Positions 24,437-33,654 of a stretch of 64,000 bases of DNA are shown here, piece after piece. The stretch lies in the NCBI GenBank assembly GCA_015066245.1, contig SVOS01000005.1, forward strand, positions 26,166 through 90,165. Reading direction: 5' to 3'. The notes beneath the pieces are model-generated. The model searched no databases. It was given only the letters and a program-made list of their open reading frames with translations, and was not told where the DNA came from. A program made the translations under genes and the position numbers. Positions within the stretch are counted from its first letter, which is position 1. Each line of letters opens with the position of its first letter. The stretch is from Oscillospiraceae bacterium (GTDB lineage: Bacteria > Bacillota > Clostridia > Oscillospirales > Acutalibacteraceae).

Positions 24437-26362
24437 ATGAATATAAGAGAAAAACTTTTAAAGGAATTTATAATATTTGACGGTGCCATGGGCACCATGC
24501 TTCAGTCCAAAAACTTAAGCCGGGATGTATTGCCTGAAACATACAACATCACAAATCCTGATGTTATTATTGATATTCATAGAGAATATTTAAATGCAGG
24601 TGCGGATGTTGTTACCCTCAATACCTTTGGGGCAAATCTTCTGAAATTTTCAAAAGAAGAACTCAAAAAGGTAGTTGACGCCGCCATAGAGTGCGGTCAA
24701 AAGGCAAGAGAAGGCTTTGAAAATAAATATCTGGCTTTGGATATCGGTCCCTTAGGCAGACTTCTGGCTCCTTTTGGTGACTTAAGTTTTGATGAAGCTT
24801 ATGAAATTTTTGCCGAAACAATAAAGCTAGCAGAAGACAAAACCGACCTTATTATCATAGAAACCATGAACGATTCCTATGAGACAAAGGCTGCAGTGTT
24901 GGCGGCAAAAGAAAACAGCAATCTGCCCATATTTGTGAGCAATGTTTTTGACGAGAATAAAAAGCTTATGACAGGTGCTGATGCCCTTGCTATGATAGCA
25001 CTTCTTGAGGGCCTTGGAGCAGATGCAATAGGCATGAACTGCTCACTGGGACCTGATAAAATGCTAAAGGTTCTTGAAGAATACAGTGCTTGCAGCTCAA
25101 CACCGTTGCTTATTCAGCCTAACGCAGGTCTTCCTGAGGTTAAAGACGGAAAAACGGTATATAATGTTAGTGCCGATGAATTTGCAGGCTATATGGCGAA
25201 GGCTGCCGATATGGGTGCCCGTGTTTTAGGCGGATGTTGCGGCACAAATCCCGAGTATATCCGCAAGCTTAAAGAAGCATTAAAAGAGAAAAAACCTAAA
25301 GTTTTAGAGGATAAAAATCTTACTTTGGTTAGCTCATACACTCACGCTGTAAAATGGGGAGAGGAGCCTGTGCTTGTTGGAGAGCGTATAAACCCCACAG
25401 GCAAAAGCAGGGTTAAGCAGGCTTTCAGAGACAATGACCTTTCCTTCATACTTTCCGAGGGTATCTATCAGCAGCAGGCAGGAGCAATGATGCTGGATGT
25501 CAACTGCGGATTGCCTGAGATTGATGAGGCAGAGGTGCTTTTATCTACCGTAAAAGCCTTGCAGGGAGTCAGCGACCTTCCTTTACAGATTGACACCGCT
25601 GACCCGAAGGCTCTGGAGAAAGCCTTGAGAATCTACAACGGCAAGGCGCTCATAAACTCTGTAAACGGTAAAAAAGAATCTATGGACGCGGTTTTTCCTT
25701 TGGCAAAGAAGTATGGTGCCGCTGTGGTGGCACTTACTCTTGATGAGCAGGGAATTCCCGAGACTTCTGAGGGTAGAGTGAAAATTGCCGAAAGTATAGC
25801 CTCTGAAGCCGCAAAATACGGCATCGCCAAAAAGGATATTATTGTTGATACTCTGACTATGGCAATAAGTGCAGACAAAAATGCCGCAAAGGTTACCCTT
25901 GATGCTATCAAGGGTGTTACTGCACTGGGGCTTAATACGGTCTTAGGTGTATCTAACGTGTCTTTCGGTCTGCCTTCAAGGGATAAGGTCAATAGCGAAT
26001 TCTTTAAGCTGGCGATTGGTGCAGGACTTAAGGGTGCTATTATGAATCCTCATTCAAGCCTTATGATGCAGGCTTCAAAAAGTCCCGACTATAGTTCCTA
26101 TGAGAATTTTGCTGAGAACATTATTGATAGAGTGATGAGCGAAGAAAATAGCACTACGGTGCAGGCTGTGGAAAAGTCTGATAATATCACCTTAAAAGAA
26201 GCCATAGAAAACGGTCTGGTAGAAAAAAGTGCGGCTCTTTCAAAGGCTTTACTTAAAGATACAGAGCCTCTGGAGCTTGTGAAATCAGAGATTATTCCTG
26301 CTCTTGATAAGGTGGGAGAAGGCTTGAAAAGGGCAAGGTGTATCTGCCTACACTGCTTATGA
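24437..26362 (+). CDS. metH: Cobalamin-dependent methionine synthase, N-terminal part (frameshifted)
   Basis: MetH transfers the methyl group of 5-methyl-THF to homocysteine through cobalamin. This 641-codon part carries the homocysteine-binding barrel (about 1-285), with DGAMGTMLQ and the zinc-ligand GGCCGTNPE near 270, then the pterin-binding barrel (about 300-560), with VGERINPTGKSR, and the start of the cobalamin cap (about 595-630). The frame then ends in GLKRARCICLHCL, which is not MetH-like. A single lost T near 26324-26325 (GGCTTGAAAAG in place of GGCTTTGAAAAG) explains this: restoring it gives GEGFEKGKVYLPTLLMSAE, joined to the 26338-26808 frame. Either the gene is broken or the base call is wrong. 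Confidence 0.9.
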   Translation: MNIREKLLKEFIIFDGAMGTMLQSKNLSRDVLPETYNITNPDVIIDIHREYLNAGADVVTLNTFGANLLKFSKEELKKVVDAAIECGQKAREGFENKYLALDIGPLGRLLAPFGDLSFDEAYEIFAETIKLAEDKTDLIIIETMNDSYETKAAVLAAKENSNLPIFVSNVFDENKKLMTGADALAMIALLEGLGADAIGMNCSLGPDKMLKVLEEYSACSSTPLLIQPNAGLPEVKDGKTVYNVSADEFAGYMAKAADMGARVLGGCCGTNPEYIRKLKEALKEKKPKVLEDKNLTLVSSYTHAVKWGEEPVLVGERINPTGKSRVKQAFRDNDLSFILSEGIYQQQAGAMMLDVNCGLPEIDEAEVLLSTVKALQGVSDLPLQIDTADPKALEKALRIYNGKALINSVNGKKESMDAVFPLAKKYGAAVVALTLDEQGIPETSEGRVKIAESIASEAAKYGIAKKDIIVDTLTMAISADKNAAKVTLDAIKGVTALGLNTVLGVSNVSFGLPSRDKVNSEFFKLAIGAGLKGAIMNPHSSLMMQASKSPDYSSYENFAENIIDRVMSEENSTTVQAVEKSDNITLKEAIENGLVEKSAALSKALLKDTEPLELVKSEIIPALDKVGEGLKRARCICLHCL

Positions 26363-26808
26363 GTGCAGAGGCGGCTAAGGCGGCTTTTTACGAAGTCAAG
26401 GCAAAAATGAACGAAAAAGGTGCAAGAGCCACCAACGGCAGACGTATTGTAATCGCAACCGTAAAGGGAGATATCCACGATATCGGCAAGAATATAGTTA
26501 AGCTTTTGCTCGAAAATTACGGATATGAGGTTGTTGACCTGGGCAAAGATGTGGCAGTCGATACCATTGTCAAAGAAGCAGTAAAGAACGATGTCAAAAT
26601 GGTACTTCTGTCAGCTTTGATGACCACGACGGTTGTATTTATGGAAGAAACCATAAAAGAAATAAAGAAAACTGCCCCTCACATAAAGACTATGGTTGGC
26701 GGAGCGGTGCTTTCGAAAGAATATGCAGAGATGATAAATGCAGATTTCTATGCGAAGGATGCAATGCAGAGCGTGCGGCTTTGCGATGAATATTTTGAAA
26801 ACCTATAA
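26338..26808 (+). CDS. metH: Methionine synthase cobalamin-binding part, split from metH by frameshift
   Basis: This 156-codon frame continues MetH in the -1 frame. It begins with the end of the cap domain (YLPTLLMSAEAAKAAF) and holds the Rossmann-type cobalamin domain, with the histidine ligand motif DIHDIGKN and LLENYGYEVVDLGKDV, then KTMVGGAVLSKEYAEMI. The first possible start is a GTG at 26338 with no ribosome site, so it is unlikely to be made alone. The sequence ends at a terminator. No activation domain follows; that function is encoded at 23845-24435. Confidence 0.88.
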   Translation: MYLPTLLMSAEAAKAAFYEVKAKMNEKGARATNGRRIVIATVKGDIHDIGKNIVKLLLENYGYEVVDLGKDVAVDTIVKEAVKNDVKMVLLSALMTTTVVFMEETIKEIKKTAPHIKTMVGGAVLSKEYAEMINADFYAKDAMQSVRLCDEYFENL

Positions 26809-26812
26809 TAAA

Positions 26813-26844
26813 AACGCCCGAGCTTAATTGAAAGCTTGGGCGTT
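26813..26844. terminator. Bidirectional intrinsic terminator
   Basis: AACGCCCGAGCTT (26813-26825) pairs with AAGCTTGGGCGTT (26832-26844, one G-T pair), flanked by A and T runs. It separates metH from the convergent LCP gene. Confidence 0.88.
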
Positions 26845-26849
26845 AGTTT

Positions 26850-28181
26850 TTAGTTTACAGGTTTATAGTAGATGTTAAGAATAAGCTCCAGAAGGCCTTG
26901 TTCGTCAACTACGTATTCGGCATACTCGCCATTGTGAATTACCTCGCCGGGTACTTTTGCAAATTCGCAACTTGCACCAGATGTGGCAATTGTGTAGCCG
27001 ATTGCCGAAATTCTTGATGCGTTAAGGTTTGTAACCGAGTAGCTGCTGACAATGTTGTAGAGGTTGACGGGAGTTGAAAGGTCTTGCTTGGTCATATCAA
27101 TAGCAGTGCTTGCAAAGCCCTCAAGATATGAAATCTGACGGTTCATTCTGTCAACACTGGAGTTAAGCTCATCGACATTTCTATACTGAAGAAAAGCTCT
27201 CGCTTCGTCGCCTACAAGTGTTACTCTGTCACCTGCGTGACCTAAGCGCATTACATGATAAAGGTATTCGTCTGTAAGCGTAACGGTTACACCGCCAACT
27301 GCATCGTTAAGGGGTCCGATTGCGTCAAGTTCCATAGCAAAGTAAGAATTAATAGGCAGATTATAGAAGAGTCTTTTGACTGCATCTACAGTGTTAACAC
27401 AGCTTTTTTCTTTGCCGTCGCCGTATGCGTATGCAAGACAAAGCTGAGCATTTTCGGTGCCGGTATAGTTGCCGTCAGCAGAATAAACACCTATATCGCC
27501 GTAAATATCACGTGAAATTGCGATTATATCTGTTTTTCCTGTTGCAGTATCAAAAGCTACCATATACAGTGCGTCGGCCTGACCGCCTGTACCTACTACG
27601 TCATCAACAAGTCCCAGACCTTCACCGTTCCTTTTATCAATTCCCATACAGAGAATTGATGTCATATTGTTGTTGTATGCATAGGTTTTGCCTTGATATG
27701 TAATGGTGTTTTTGTTGTTGTCAACGGAAACGCCTGCGTTTTCAATAATAGGTGCGGTCATATTAACATCACCGCCTGTCAGCTCAGACATACCGATGCT
27801 TTTGAGGATGAAAAAGGTAACAATTGCTGCGATAATCAGTAAGAGAATAAAGCCTAAAAAGCAACCTAAAATTATCAGCAGCTTTTTCCACCAGGGCTTT
27901 TTCTTTTTTCTCTTGACATCCTTTACAAAATGGTTGTCCGAAGAGTATGAGTGAGTGGTGTTGTGATTGTCAGATGTGCCTTTTCTGCGTTTTCTGCCGT
28001 GATATTTTGTGAAGATAAAGTCAGAATACTCGTCTGTTGTAGGAGATTTTTCTGTGATTTCTTTGGGGATTTCCTCTTTCACAGGCAGAGCGTAGTCTAT
28101 GATTTTCTCAGTTTCTTCTTTAACGGGCTCGGGGTCTACCTCGATAATTTCAATTTTAATATCATTGGGTTCGTTGGTCAT
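26850..28181 (-). CDS. LytR-CpsA-Psr family wall-polymer ligase
   Basis: A 443-residue LCP protein. A long acidic, then basic, cytoplasmic N-terminus (about 1-102) is followed by one membrane helix (about 103-130) and the extracellular LCP domain (about 165-435). Key parts are ILCMGIDKRNG, the ADALYMVAFD strand and IAISRDIYGDI with the conserved Asp and Arg. LCP enzymes move glycopolymers such as teichoic acid or capsule from undecaprenyl pyrophosphate onto peptidoglycan. The start ATG (28181) lies inside the end of the sortase gene, a 20-nt overlap, so wall-protein and wall-polymer attachment are co-expressed. A TTG just upstream is a less likely start. Confidence 0.93.
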   Translation of the reverse strand: MTNEPNDIKIEIIEVDPEPVKEETEKIIDYALPVKEEIPKEITEKSPTTDEYSDFIFTKYHGRKRRKGTSDNHNTTHSYSSDNHFVKDVKRKKKKPWWKKLLIILGCFLGFILLLIIAAIVTFFILKSIGMSELTGGDVNMTAPIIENAGVSVDNNKNTITYQGKTYAYNNNMTSILCMGIDKRNGEGLGLVDDVVGTGGQADALYMVAFDTATGKTDIIAISRDIYGDIGVYSADGNYTGTENAQLCLAYAYGDGKEKSCVNTVDAVKRLFYNLPINSYFAMELDAIGPLNDAVGGVTVTLTDEYLYHVMRLGHAGDRVTLVGDEARAFLQYRNVDELNSSVDRMNRQISYLEGFASTAIDMTKQDLSTPVNLYNIVSSYSVTNLNASRISAIGYTIATSGASCEFAKVPGEVIHNGEYAEYVVDEQGLLELILNIYYKPVN

Positions 28182-28947
28182 CAATAAGCACCCCCTGTAC
28201 TAAAAATCTGAGACTTGAGTTATAATCGTGACAAGTGCTCAGTGTTATGAGCTTGCTTTTTAAATTAAGCTCGACACCCTCTCGGACAATCGCATTGGCA
28301 GAATGAGGATTAAGACAGTCTTTGATATACTGAGAGTAAACCTCATCATCGTAAAATCTGAAGCTGTTCATCAGATGTCTGTCGTCATAATCATAAGCGG
28401 CAAAAATCTTGTAGGTCAGGATATGCCCCGGGATATAGATATAGAGGGTATCGTTTTCTTCGAAAAATTCGGGGTCCGAAAACTGGTGAAGCCCTGCAAA
28501 CATAGAGCCGTCCAACATATTGTGACCGTAAAGCACAGTCATTCGCTCAAGAAAATATTTAGTGTTGTGACGCTGAGAGTAAATTGTGCCTGCGAACTCA
28601 TAGTTGCCCATATAGTTGTGATGGAGATAGTAGTTGTCGTCATCAACACTGCTCTGGGCGACGGGATAGTCTATAACTGTGCCGGGAATTTTAATCCATG
28701 CATATAAATCGGGATTAATTGCAGTAAGCTCATCAAAATTTATTGGATTTACGGGAAGCTTTTCTTCAGTAGGAGCGGTGCTGTCACTGCTTTCGGTGGC
28801 GACAGTTGCCTCTGTGGCGGCGGTAGTATTATAGACATCAGGTGCTTTTGGGGTGCTTTGACAAGCAGAAAAAAGCCCTGCAAAAATCAAAGCAGACAAT
28901 AAAAGACACAGAAAGTTTATTGGTTTTTTGAAAGATAAAGTCTTCAT
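28162..28947 (-). CDS. Class B sortase with lipoprotein-type signal
   Basis: A 261-residue sortase of the SrtB type. The catalytic set is visible: His in VLYGHNML, Cys in TLSTC (Cys at about 239) and Arg in LRFLV (about 247). The DYPVAQSSVDDDNYYLHHN strand is typical of class B. Unusually, the N-terminus ends in GLFSACQS, a good lipobox with Cys at 29, so the enzyme may be lipid-anchored rather than held by its signal helix. A Thr/Ala-rich linker (about 40-62) separates anchor and catalytic domain. It is the first gene of an operon with the LCP enzyme. A possible substrate tail occurs in the protein at 58201-58731. Confidence 0.9.
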   Translation of the reverse strand: MKTLSFKKPINFLCLLLSALIFAGLFSACQSTPKAPDVYNTTAATEATVATESSDSTAPTEEKLPVNPINFDELTAINPDLYAWIKIPGTVIDYPVAQSSVDDDNYYLHHNYMGNYEFAGTIYSQRHNTKYFLERMTVLYGHNMLDGSMFAGLHQFSDPEFFEENDTLYIYIPGHILTYKIFAAYDYDDRHLMNSFRFYDDEVYSQYIKDCLNPHSANAIVREGVELNLKSKLITLSTCHDYNSSLRFLVQGVLIDDQRTQ

Positions 28948-29030
28948 ATAATCACTCTTTCAAACAAAATCATATATACAATAATTATATACGAATAAAA
29001 CGCGGTAGTCAATGAGAATTCTGCAGCAAA

Positions 29031-29059
29031 AAACGGAAGTGACTTTATCACTTCCGTTT
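29031..29059 (-). terminator. Intrinsic terminator of proS
   Basis: AAACGGAAGTGA (29031-29042) pairs with TCACTTCCGTTT (29048-29059); a T run follows on the minus strand. Confidence 0.9.
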
Positions 29060-29068
29060 AAATCGTTA

Positions 29069-30508
29069 TTAATACTGCTTGCCCCAGTAAACCATATGCT
29101 TTGCAGGCTTGCCGCAGCATACGCAGGTGTCAGAAAGGTGCTCCTCCTCAAAGGGAATACAGCGGCTCTTTACGCCACCTGTAACATCCTTAAGTTTTTC
29201 TTCGCACTCTTTCTCGCCGCACCACATAGCCTTGATGAAGCCGGGCTTGTTTTCAGCGATGTCAAGGAATTCCTCGTAGCTTGTAGCAACAGAGGTCTTC
29301 TCCTGCATGTTCTTGAGAGCCTTCTCGTACATTGCGTTGTGAACTGCATCCAAAGCCTTCTGAACTTCCTCAGCGAGGTTGTCGAGGGATACAAAAATCT
29401 TCTCACGGTTATCGCGTCTTACGATAACACACTGATTCTTCTCAATATCCTTGGGACCAAGCTCAACTCTTACGGGAACGCCCTTCATCTCGTACTCAGA
29501 GAACTTCCAGCCGGGAGCCTTGTCAGAAGCGTCAACCTTAACTCTGAAGTCCTTCTTGAGCACATCAGCAACCTCGTAAACCTTGTCAAGAACGCCCTCT
29601 TTATGCTGAGCAATAGGAATAAGAGCTACCTGAATGGGAGCAACTCTGGGGGGGAGCACAAGTCCGTCATCGTCGCCGTGAACCATGATGATTGCACCAA
29701 TCATACGGGTTGAAACACCCCAGGATGTCTGGTGGGGGTAGTGGAGCTTGTTGTCTCTACCCTGATATGTAATGTCAAAGCTCTTTGCAAAGCCGTCGCC
29801 GAAGTAGTGGGTTGTACCACCCTGAAGGGCAACGCCGTTGTGCATCATAGGTTCGATTGTGTATGTAGCCTCAGCACCTGCAAACTTCTCTTTCTCTGTC
29901 TTTTTACCAACAACTGCAGGAATAGCCAGAGTCTCTCTGTAGAAGTCCTCATAAACCTTGAGCATCTTAAGTGTCTCGTCAATAGCTTCCTCAGCAGTTT
30001 CGTGCATTGTGTGGCCTTCCTGCCATAAGAACTCGGAAGTTCTGAGGAAGGGTCTTGTGGTTTTTTCCCAACGAACAACAGAGCACCACTGGTTGTAAAG
30101 CTTAGGTAAATCTCTGTACGTGTTGATGATTTTTGCGTAATGCTCGCAGAAAAGTGTCTCGGATGTAGGACGAACACAAAGCTTTTCTGTAAGCTTTTCG
30201 CTGCCGCCGATAGTTACCCATGCACACTCGGGAGCAAAGCCCTCAACGTGGTCCTTCTCTTTCTGAAGAAGGCTTTCGGGGATAAACATAGGCATATATA
30301 CATTTTCTACGCCTGTTTCTTTAAAGCGGCGGTCAAGGTCTTTCTGGATATTTTCCCAGATGCCGTAGCCGTAAGGACGGATAACCATACAACCCTTAAC
30401 GCCTGAATAGTCAACAAGCTCTGCCTTTTTAACAATGTCGGTATACCATTTTGCGAAATCCTCGTCACGGCTGGTAATAGCCTCTACCATTTTTTTATTC
30501 TCTGCCAT
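29069..30508 (-). CDS. proS: Prolyl-tRNA synthetase, archaeal/eukaryal-like short type
   Basis: Charges tRNA-Pro. At 479 residues it is the short form without the bacterial editing insertion, like enzymes of archaea, eukaryotes and many Clostridia. Class II motifs are visible: [12 protein letters not shown] (motif 1 region), [22 protein letters not shown] (motif 2, split here by 20-residue display; the core is [15 protein letters not shown]) and the [12 protein letters not shown] region (motif 3). The C-terminal zinc-type domain ends with CVCCGKPA and a terminal Tyr. The start is the ATG at 30508 after GAGGTG. It is monocistronic. Confidence 0.96.
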   Translation of the reverse strand: MAENKKMVEAITSRDEDFAKWYTDIVKKAELVDYSGVKGCMVIRPYGYGIWENIQKDLDRRFKETGVENVYMPMFIPESLLQKEKDHVEGFAPECAWVTIGGSEKLTEKLCVRPTSETLFCEHYAKIINTYRDLPKLYNQWCSVVRWEKTTRPFLRTSEFLWQEGHTMHETAEEAIDETLKMLKVYEDFYRETLAIPAVVGKKTEKEKFAGAEATYTIEPMMHNGVALQGGTTHYFGDGFAKSFDITYQGRDNKLHYPHQTSWGVSTRMIGAIIMVHGDDDGLVLPPRVAPIQVALIPIAQHKEGVLDKVYEVADVLKKDFRVKVDASDKAPGWKFSEYEMKGVPVRVELGPKDIEKNQCVIVRRDNREKIFVSLDNLAEEVQKALDAVHNAMYEKALKNMQEKTSVATSYEEFLDIAENKPGFIKAMWCGEKECEEKLKDVTGGVKSRCIPFEEEHLSDTCVCCGKPAKHMVYWGKQY

Positions 30509-30576
30509 AAATAGCACCTCACTTATCATATACCCTTTTATTATACATAAGTATTATGATAATTGCAAGCATAAAA

Positions 30577-30600
30577 AAGCTCCCCGATTTCGGGGAGCTT
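30577..30600 (-). terminator. Intrinsic terminator
   Basis: AAGCTCCCCGA (30577-30587) pairs with TCGGGGAGCTT (30590-30600), followed on the minus strand by a T run. It serves the dockerin gene at 30648. Confidence 0.9.
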
Positions 30601-30647
30601 TGCAGGCATTTCCTATATACTGAAATCTATAATCATACGCACATATC

Positions 30648-31283
30648 TTATATTTTGGCAAGATGTTTCTGGATAGCGGTGACATCGCGGATGTCTATTT
30701 TGGTGTCGCGGTTAAAATCTTCAGCTTCTACCGCTAATTCGCCGAATTCATGAGTGGCGTGCAAATCGCTGTATTTTGCTAATGATTTTTGAATTCTTGT
30801 AGCATCTTTTATGTTGAGTGTAAAATTTGCATCAGAATCGCCAATAAGAGCTATAACGGTTCCGTTCAAGTATTTCAGAGCTTCTTCTAAACCATCTATT
30901 TCAGCATAATATGCTTCTTCCAGAGTATAAACCTTATCGTCAGCAGTGGTGTAAATATGATAAGCATGGTCATAAGGATGATAATATATACCTGTTACTA
31001 TAACATATTCTCCAAAATCAGAAGAATGGAAGGCTTCACTGGCAATAGCCGTAGAAGCTTTTACAAGAACATAATCAGGTATGTCTTTGGTGTTGTCGGA
31101 ATAATAGTAAAATACTTCTTCGTACCAATATACAAAACTACCGCCGGGACGTTCTTCGGCAATACCAAGACGTTCTACCAATAAATCCTCATACATATTT
31201 TCATTTGTTGCATTGGCAGAAAATATGGAAAATAAACATAAAATCAACAGTAAACTGATAACAATAGAAATTCTCTTTTTCAT
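30648..31283 (-). CDS. Secreted C-terminal dockerin-like protein
   Basis: A 211-residue secreted protein. A signal peptide (about 1-25) ends near SANATNE. The next domain (about 28-140) contains PDYVLVKAS, FGEYVIVTG and YTLEEAYYAEIDGLEEAL. Two dockerin-type repeats, GDSDANFTLNIKD plus RIQKSLA and EDFNRDTKIDIRD plus AIQKHLA, end the protein; they are separated by about 21 residues. It is a shorter paralogue of the protein at 8393-9496, which has the same N-terminal domain and dockerin but an extra C-terminal domain. The first calcium loop (D-x-D-x-N) keeps its ligands. AAGAAGGTG precedes the ATG. Confidence 0.85.
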   Translation of the reverse strand: MKKRISIVISLLLILCLFSIFSANATNENMYEDLLVERLGIAEERPGGSFVYWYEEVFYYYSDNTKDIPDYVLVKASTAIASEAFHSSDFGEYVIVTGIYYHPYDHAYHIYTTADDKVYTLEEAYYAEIDGLEEALKYLNGTVIALIGDSDANFTLNIKDATRIQKSLAKYSDLHATHEFGELAVEAEDFNRDTKIDIRDVTAIQKHLAKI

Positions 31284-31601
31284 AAAAACACCTTCTTTAT
31301 AGGGGTATTGGTTAATTTTTGTTTTCTTATGACTTAATACAAAATGTGCTGTATTCTTTCTGTGGTTTAATTATACAATACCTTTTGTGTCGGTTTCAAT
31401 AAAAGCTCTGAATTTCGTATAGGTATACAAAGTTAAATAGCGTTGTCTGTACAGTTCGACGAAAGTGAAAAATTAAAACGAGACACATCCCGTAAACCTG
31501 TCTACAAACAGGTTTTTCGGGGATAAGAGCTGGTTTTGAAATTATAAAAACACAACCTTCCCAACTAATTTCGGGAAGGTTGTGTCAGTAGCTTAAGCTT
31601 C
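31284..31601. other. 318-bp gene-free region with a hairpin
   Basis: AT-rich and without coding potential. It includes a strong hairpin, AAACCTGT (31494-31501) with ACAGGTTT (31508-31515), extended by CCCG (31489-31492) with CGGG (31518-31521), and the terminator of the Nudix gene at 31550-31585. The promoter of the dockerin gene should lie at about 31300-31400, but no clear pair of boxes was found. Confidence 0.5.
31550..31585 (-). terminator. Intrinsic terminator of the Nudix gene
   Basis: ACACAACCTTCCC (31550-31562) pairs with GGGAAGGTTGTGT (31573-31585); an A/T-rich tract follows on the minus strand (TTTTTATAAT). Confidence 0.85.
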
Positions 31602-32315
31602 TTAGTTTTTCTTTGCAAGGTGGTCTTCGTAGTATTCTCTTGCCTTGTCGATAACCCTCAGGTCATTGTCATAAGTGCAGACTTTCTTGGCTTCGCTGAG
31701 CTTAACCCATGTGTAGCTCTCAATCTCTGACTCCTGAATTTTAACCTTGTTGGTTTTAGCTGCCGCAAGGAAGAAGACAACCCTCTTGCGGATTTTGCCA
31801 AAGGGGCAGTAGTCTGAGATTTCTCTGAAATTATCGAGGATTTCAACGTCAAGGTCGGTTTCCTCTTTGATTTCTCTGACTGCTGTTTCCTTTTCGTTTT
31901 CCCAAAGCTCAACATGGCCTTTGGGGAAGCTCCAGAATCTGCCTTTCTGGTTTTTTACCAGAAGGATGCTTGCCTCGTCCTCATTTTTGTCTTTATAGAG
32001 GATAACTGCACCGCAGCTTTTCTCGTAGAGGCAACTGATTTTTTCTATTTTAAGGGATTTAACAACCTTAAGCCTCTGGCGGATTTCGGGCTCGTACATA
32101 ATGTCGCTTTTCTGGGTGACAACATACTTTTCGCTGCCGTCAGGCTGGGTGATAACGGCACTGATTATGCCGTAAACAAAGTCACCCACAGGCTTGCGTG
32201 AGATAACATACACGCTTGTGCCTGATGCTTCCTGAGAAGTTACATATCCCGAATATATACCGCTTTTTTCGTTTAAGGCACCGTAAATCTCTGCCTTAAT
32301 TTCTTTGGATAACAC
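31602..32315 (-). CDS. Nudix hydrolase with extra N-terminal domain
   Basis: A 237-residue protein. The C-terminal Nudix domain (about 100-230) has the full Nudix box from GHVELWENEKE to REIKEETDL, with the catalytic Glu residues in REIKEE, and the preceding FWSFPKGH strand. Such proteins cleave X-linked nucleoside diphosphates, for example Ap4A or oxidised nucleotides. The N-terminal 100 residues (starting MLSKEIKAEIYGAL) match no family I recognise. The start is GTG at 32313-32315, preceded by TTAGGAGAG. It lies 34 nt downstream of the DHHW gene and may be co-transcribed with it. Confidence 0.88.
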   Translation of the reverse strand: MLSKEIKAEIYGALNEKSGIYSGYVTSQEASGTSVYVISRKPVGDFVYGIISAVITQPDGSEKYVVTQKSDIMYEPEIRQRLKVVKSLKIEKISCLYEKSCGAVILYKDKNEDEASILLVKNQKGRFWSFPKGHVELWENEKETAVREIKEETDLDVEILDNFREISDYCPFGKIRKRVVFFLAAAKTNKVKIQESEIESYTWVKLSEAKKVCTYDNDLRVIDKAREYYEDHLAKKN

Positions 32316-32349
32316 CGTGAATCTCTCCTAACTCAAATTTCGTACCGTA

Positions 32350-33654
32350 TTAACCGAACACGTTGGATATGGCATCAACCTGAGAGACGGTGTTTGCGGA
32401 CATAGTATTGTTTAAAAACAGAACTTCTTTGATACCGTTATCTTTGCAGTATTTGTTAAGGTCACCGCTCCAGTATCTGTAGTCGATAAGGTGAACTTCG
32501 TCGTAGTTTGCAGAAAGATAAGGAGCAAAGGCATTGGCAAAGCTGTCTTTTACGAGAGCAATCTTTCTGCCGCTGCCGCAATCGGAGTGGATAACAAACT
32601 GAGCGGTATCGCCCCAACAGAATACACCGTAAGTAAGCTCACCGCCCACTGCGGCAGGATAGTATACATCAACGGTAAGGGTGTCGCTGTACATACTCTC
32701 GTTCATGTAAGCATAGGTATTGTTGGGAAGGCTATAGTAGTGAACTGTATCTGTGTTCTGGGCAAGTACACTGCTGCCTGTGGCAGTATAAAGAGAGCCT
32801 AAGAAACCGTCTACACTGTATTTTTCGGATTTTGTGATATCCATGGGGGTAAGTCCCAGAGTGTTACAGAAGGATTCATAGCCGTAATATGCACCTAAGG
32901 CAGTCCAGTGGTGGTCTGTACCGTAGAAAATATACTCGTTGCAGTGATTTGCAAGGTTATTATAGCAGTCAATGGGAGTAATTCTCTTATCCAGATTGCT
33001 GATGATATACTGTATATTCTCTGACTGTGAGTCGGTTTCTATACCATTTTTGATTAATCTCTGAGGAATACCGAACTCGGTATGATTGCCCACAACCATA
33101 TTGTAGACCTTGATATCTTTGTCAAGCTTGGCTGTGTAGCCGTTGATAGCCTTTGCATAGTATTCGGCAGCTTTGTTGCCACTGTAGAAAAGGTTAAAGG
33201 CTTTGTTCTGCCAGATGCAGATGGTGTTTGTTGCCATTACTGCGTCAGAGCCGTCGTCAGCTATAGCAGGAGTAATGTGCTCGCCTATTTCTGCAGGCTT
33301 TGTCTCCTCAGGCACTGTGGTAGCAGGTACGGTGGTAGGTGCTACTGTGGTCTCGGGAACGGTGGTGGGAGCCTCGGTAGTCTCTGCTACAGTGGTCTCT
33401 ACAATTGCAACCTGGTCTTTGGTAGCTTCGTCTTTGGTACTGCTTGTACCGAGAGAAGAGAAAAAGGGAATCAGCACAAAATATGTAAGTGCCGCAATAC
33501 CTGCAACTACCAGCAGGCACAAGGCAACTATCAGTGCTCTGAATAAAAGCTTTTTCTGAACCCTCTTTTTTCTTTTTCTGTGTTTTCTGTTGACGGTGTA
33601 GCTGGAGCCCACCATGCCGATGAAAAATTCATCGTTTTGTCTTCGTTTTCTCAT
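32350..33654 (-). CDS. DHHW-family (SGNH-like) surface protein
   Basis: A 434-residue membrane-anchored protein. A basic cytoplasmic N-terminus (about 1-36), one membrane helix (about 38-62) and a Thr/Pro-rich linker (about 85-120, with ETTVAPTTVP repeats) lead to an SGNH-like domain (about 135-434). The family motif TDHHWT is at about 246-251 and the ALVKDSFANAF block near 375. DHHW proteins resemble AlgX/AlgJ-type proteins and are linked to O-acetylation of surface polysaccharides. A role in modifying glycans here is inferred from family and context. GAGGAG precedes the ATG. Confidence 0.85.
   Translation of the reverse strand: MRKRRQNDEFFIGMVGSSYTVNRKHRKRKKRVQKKLLFRALIVALCLLVVAGIAALTYFVLIPFFSSLGTSSTKDEATKDQVAIVETTVAETTEAPTTVPETTVAPTTVPATTVPEETKPAEIGEHITPAIADDGSDAVMATNTICIWQNKAFNLFYSGNKAAEYYAKAINGYTAKLDKDIKVYNMVVGNHTEFGIPQRLIKNGIETDSQSENIQYIISNLDKRITPIDCYNNLANHCNEYIFYGTDHHWTALGAYYGYESFCNTLGLTPMDITKSEKYSVDGFLGSLYTATGSSVLAQNTDTVHYYSLPNNTYAYMNESMYSDTLTVDVYYPAAVGGELTYGVFCWGDTAQFVIHSDCGSGRKIALVKDSFANAFAPYLSANYDEVHLIDYRYWSGDLNKYCKDNGIKEVLFLNNTMSANTVSQVDAISNVFG

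Noticed and set aside
26315..26345. Programmed ribosomal frameshift in metH
   Set aside because: The AAAAGGGC run is not aligned as an X-XXY-YYZ slippery heptamer in the metH frame, and no Shine-Dalgarno-like stimulator or pseudoknot was seen; a lost base is simpler.
29012..29713. A 233-codon plus-strand frame opposite proS
   Set aside because: It overlaps the conserved proS gene and has no recognisable domain or ribosome site.
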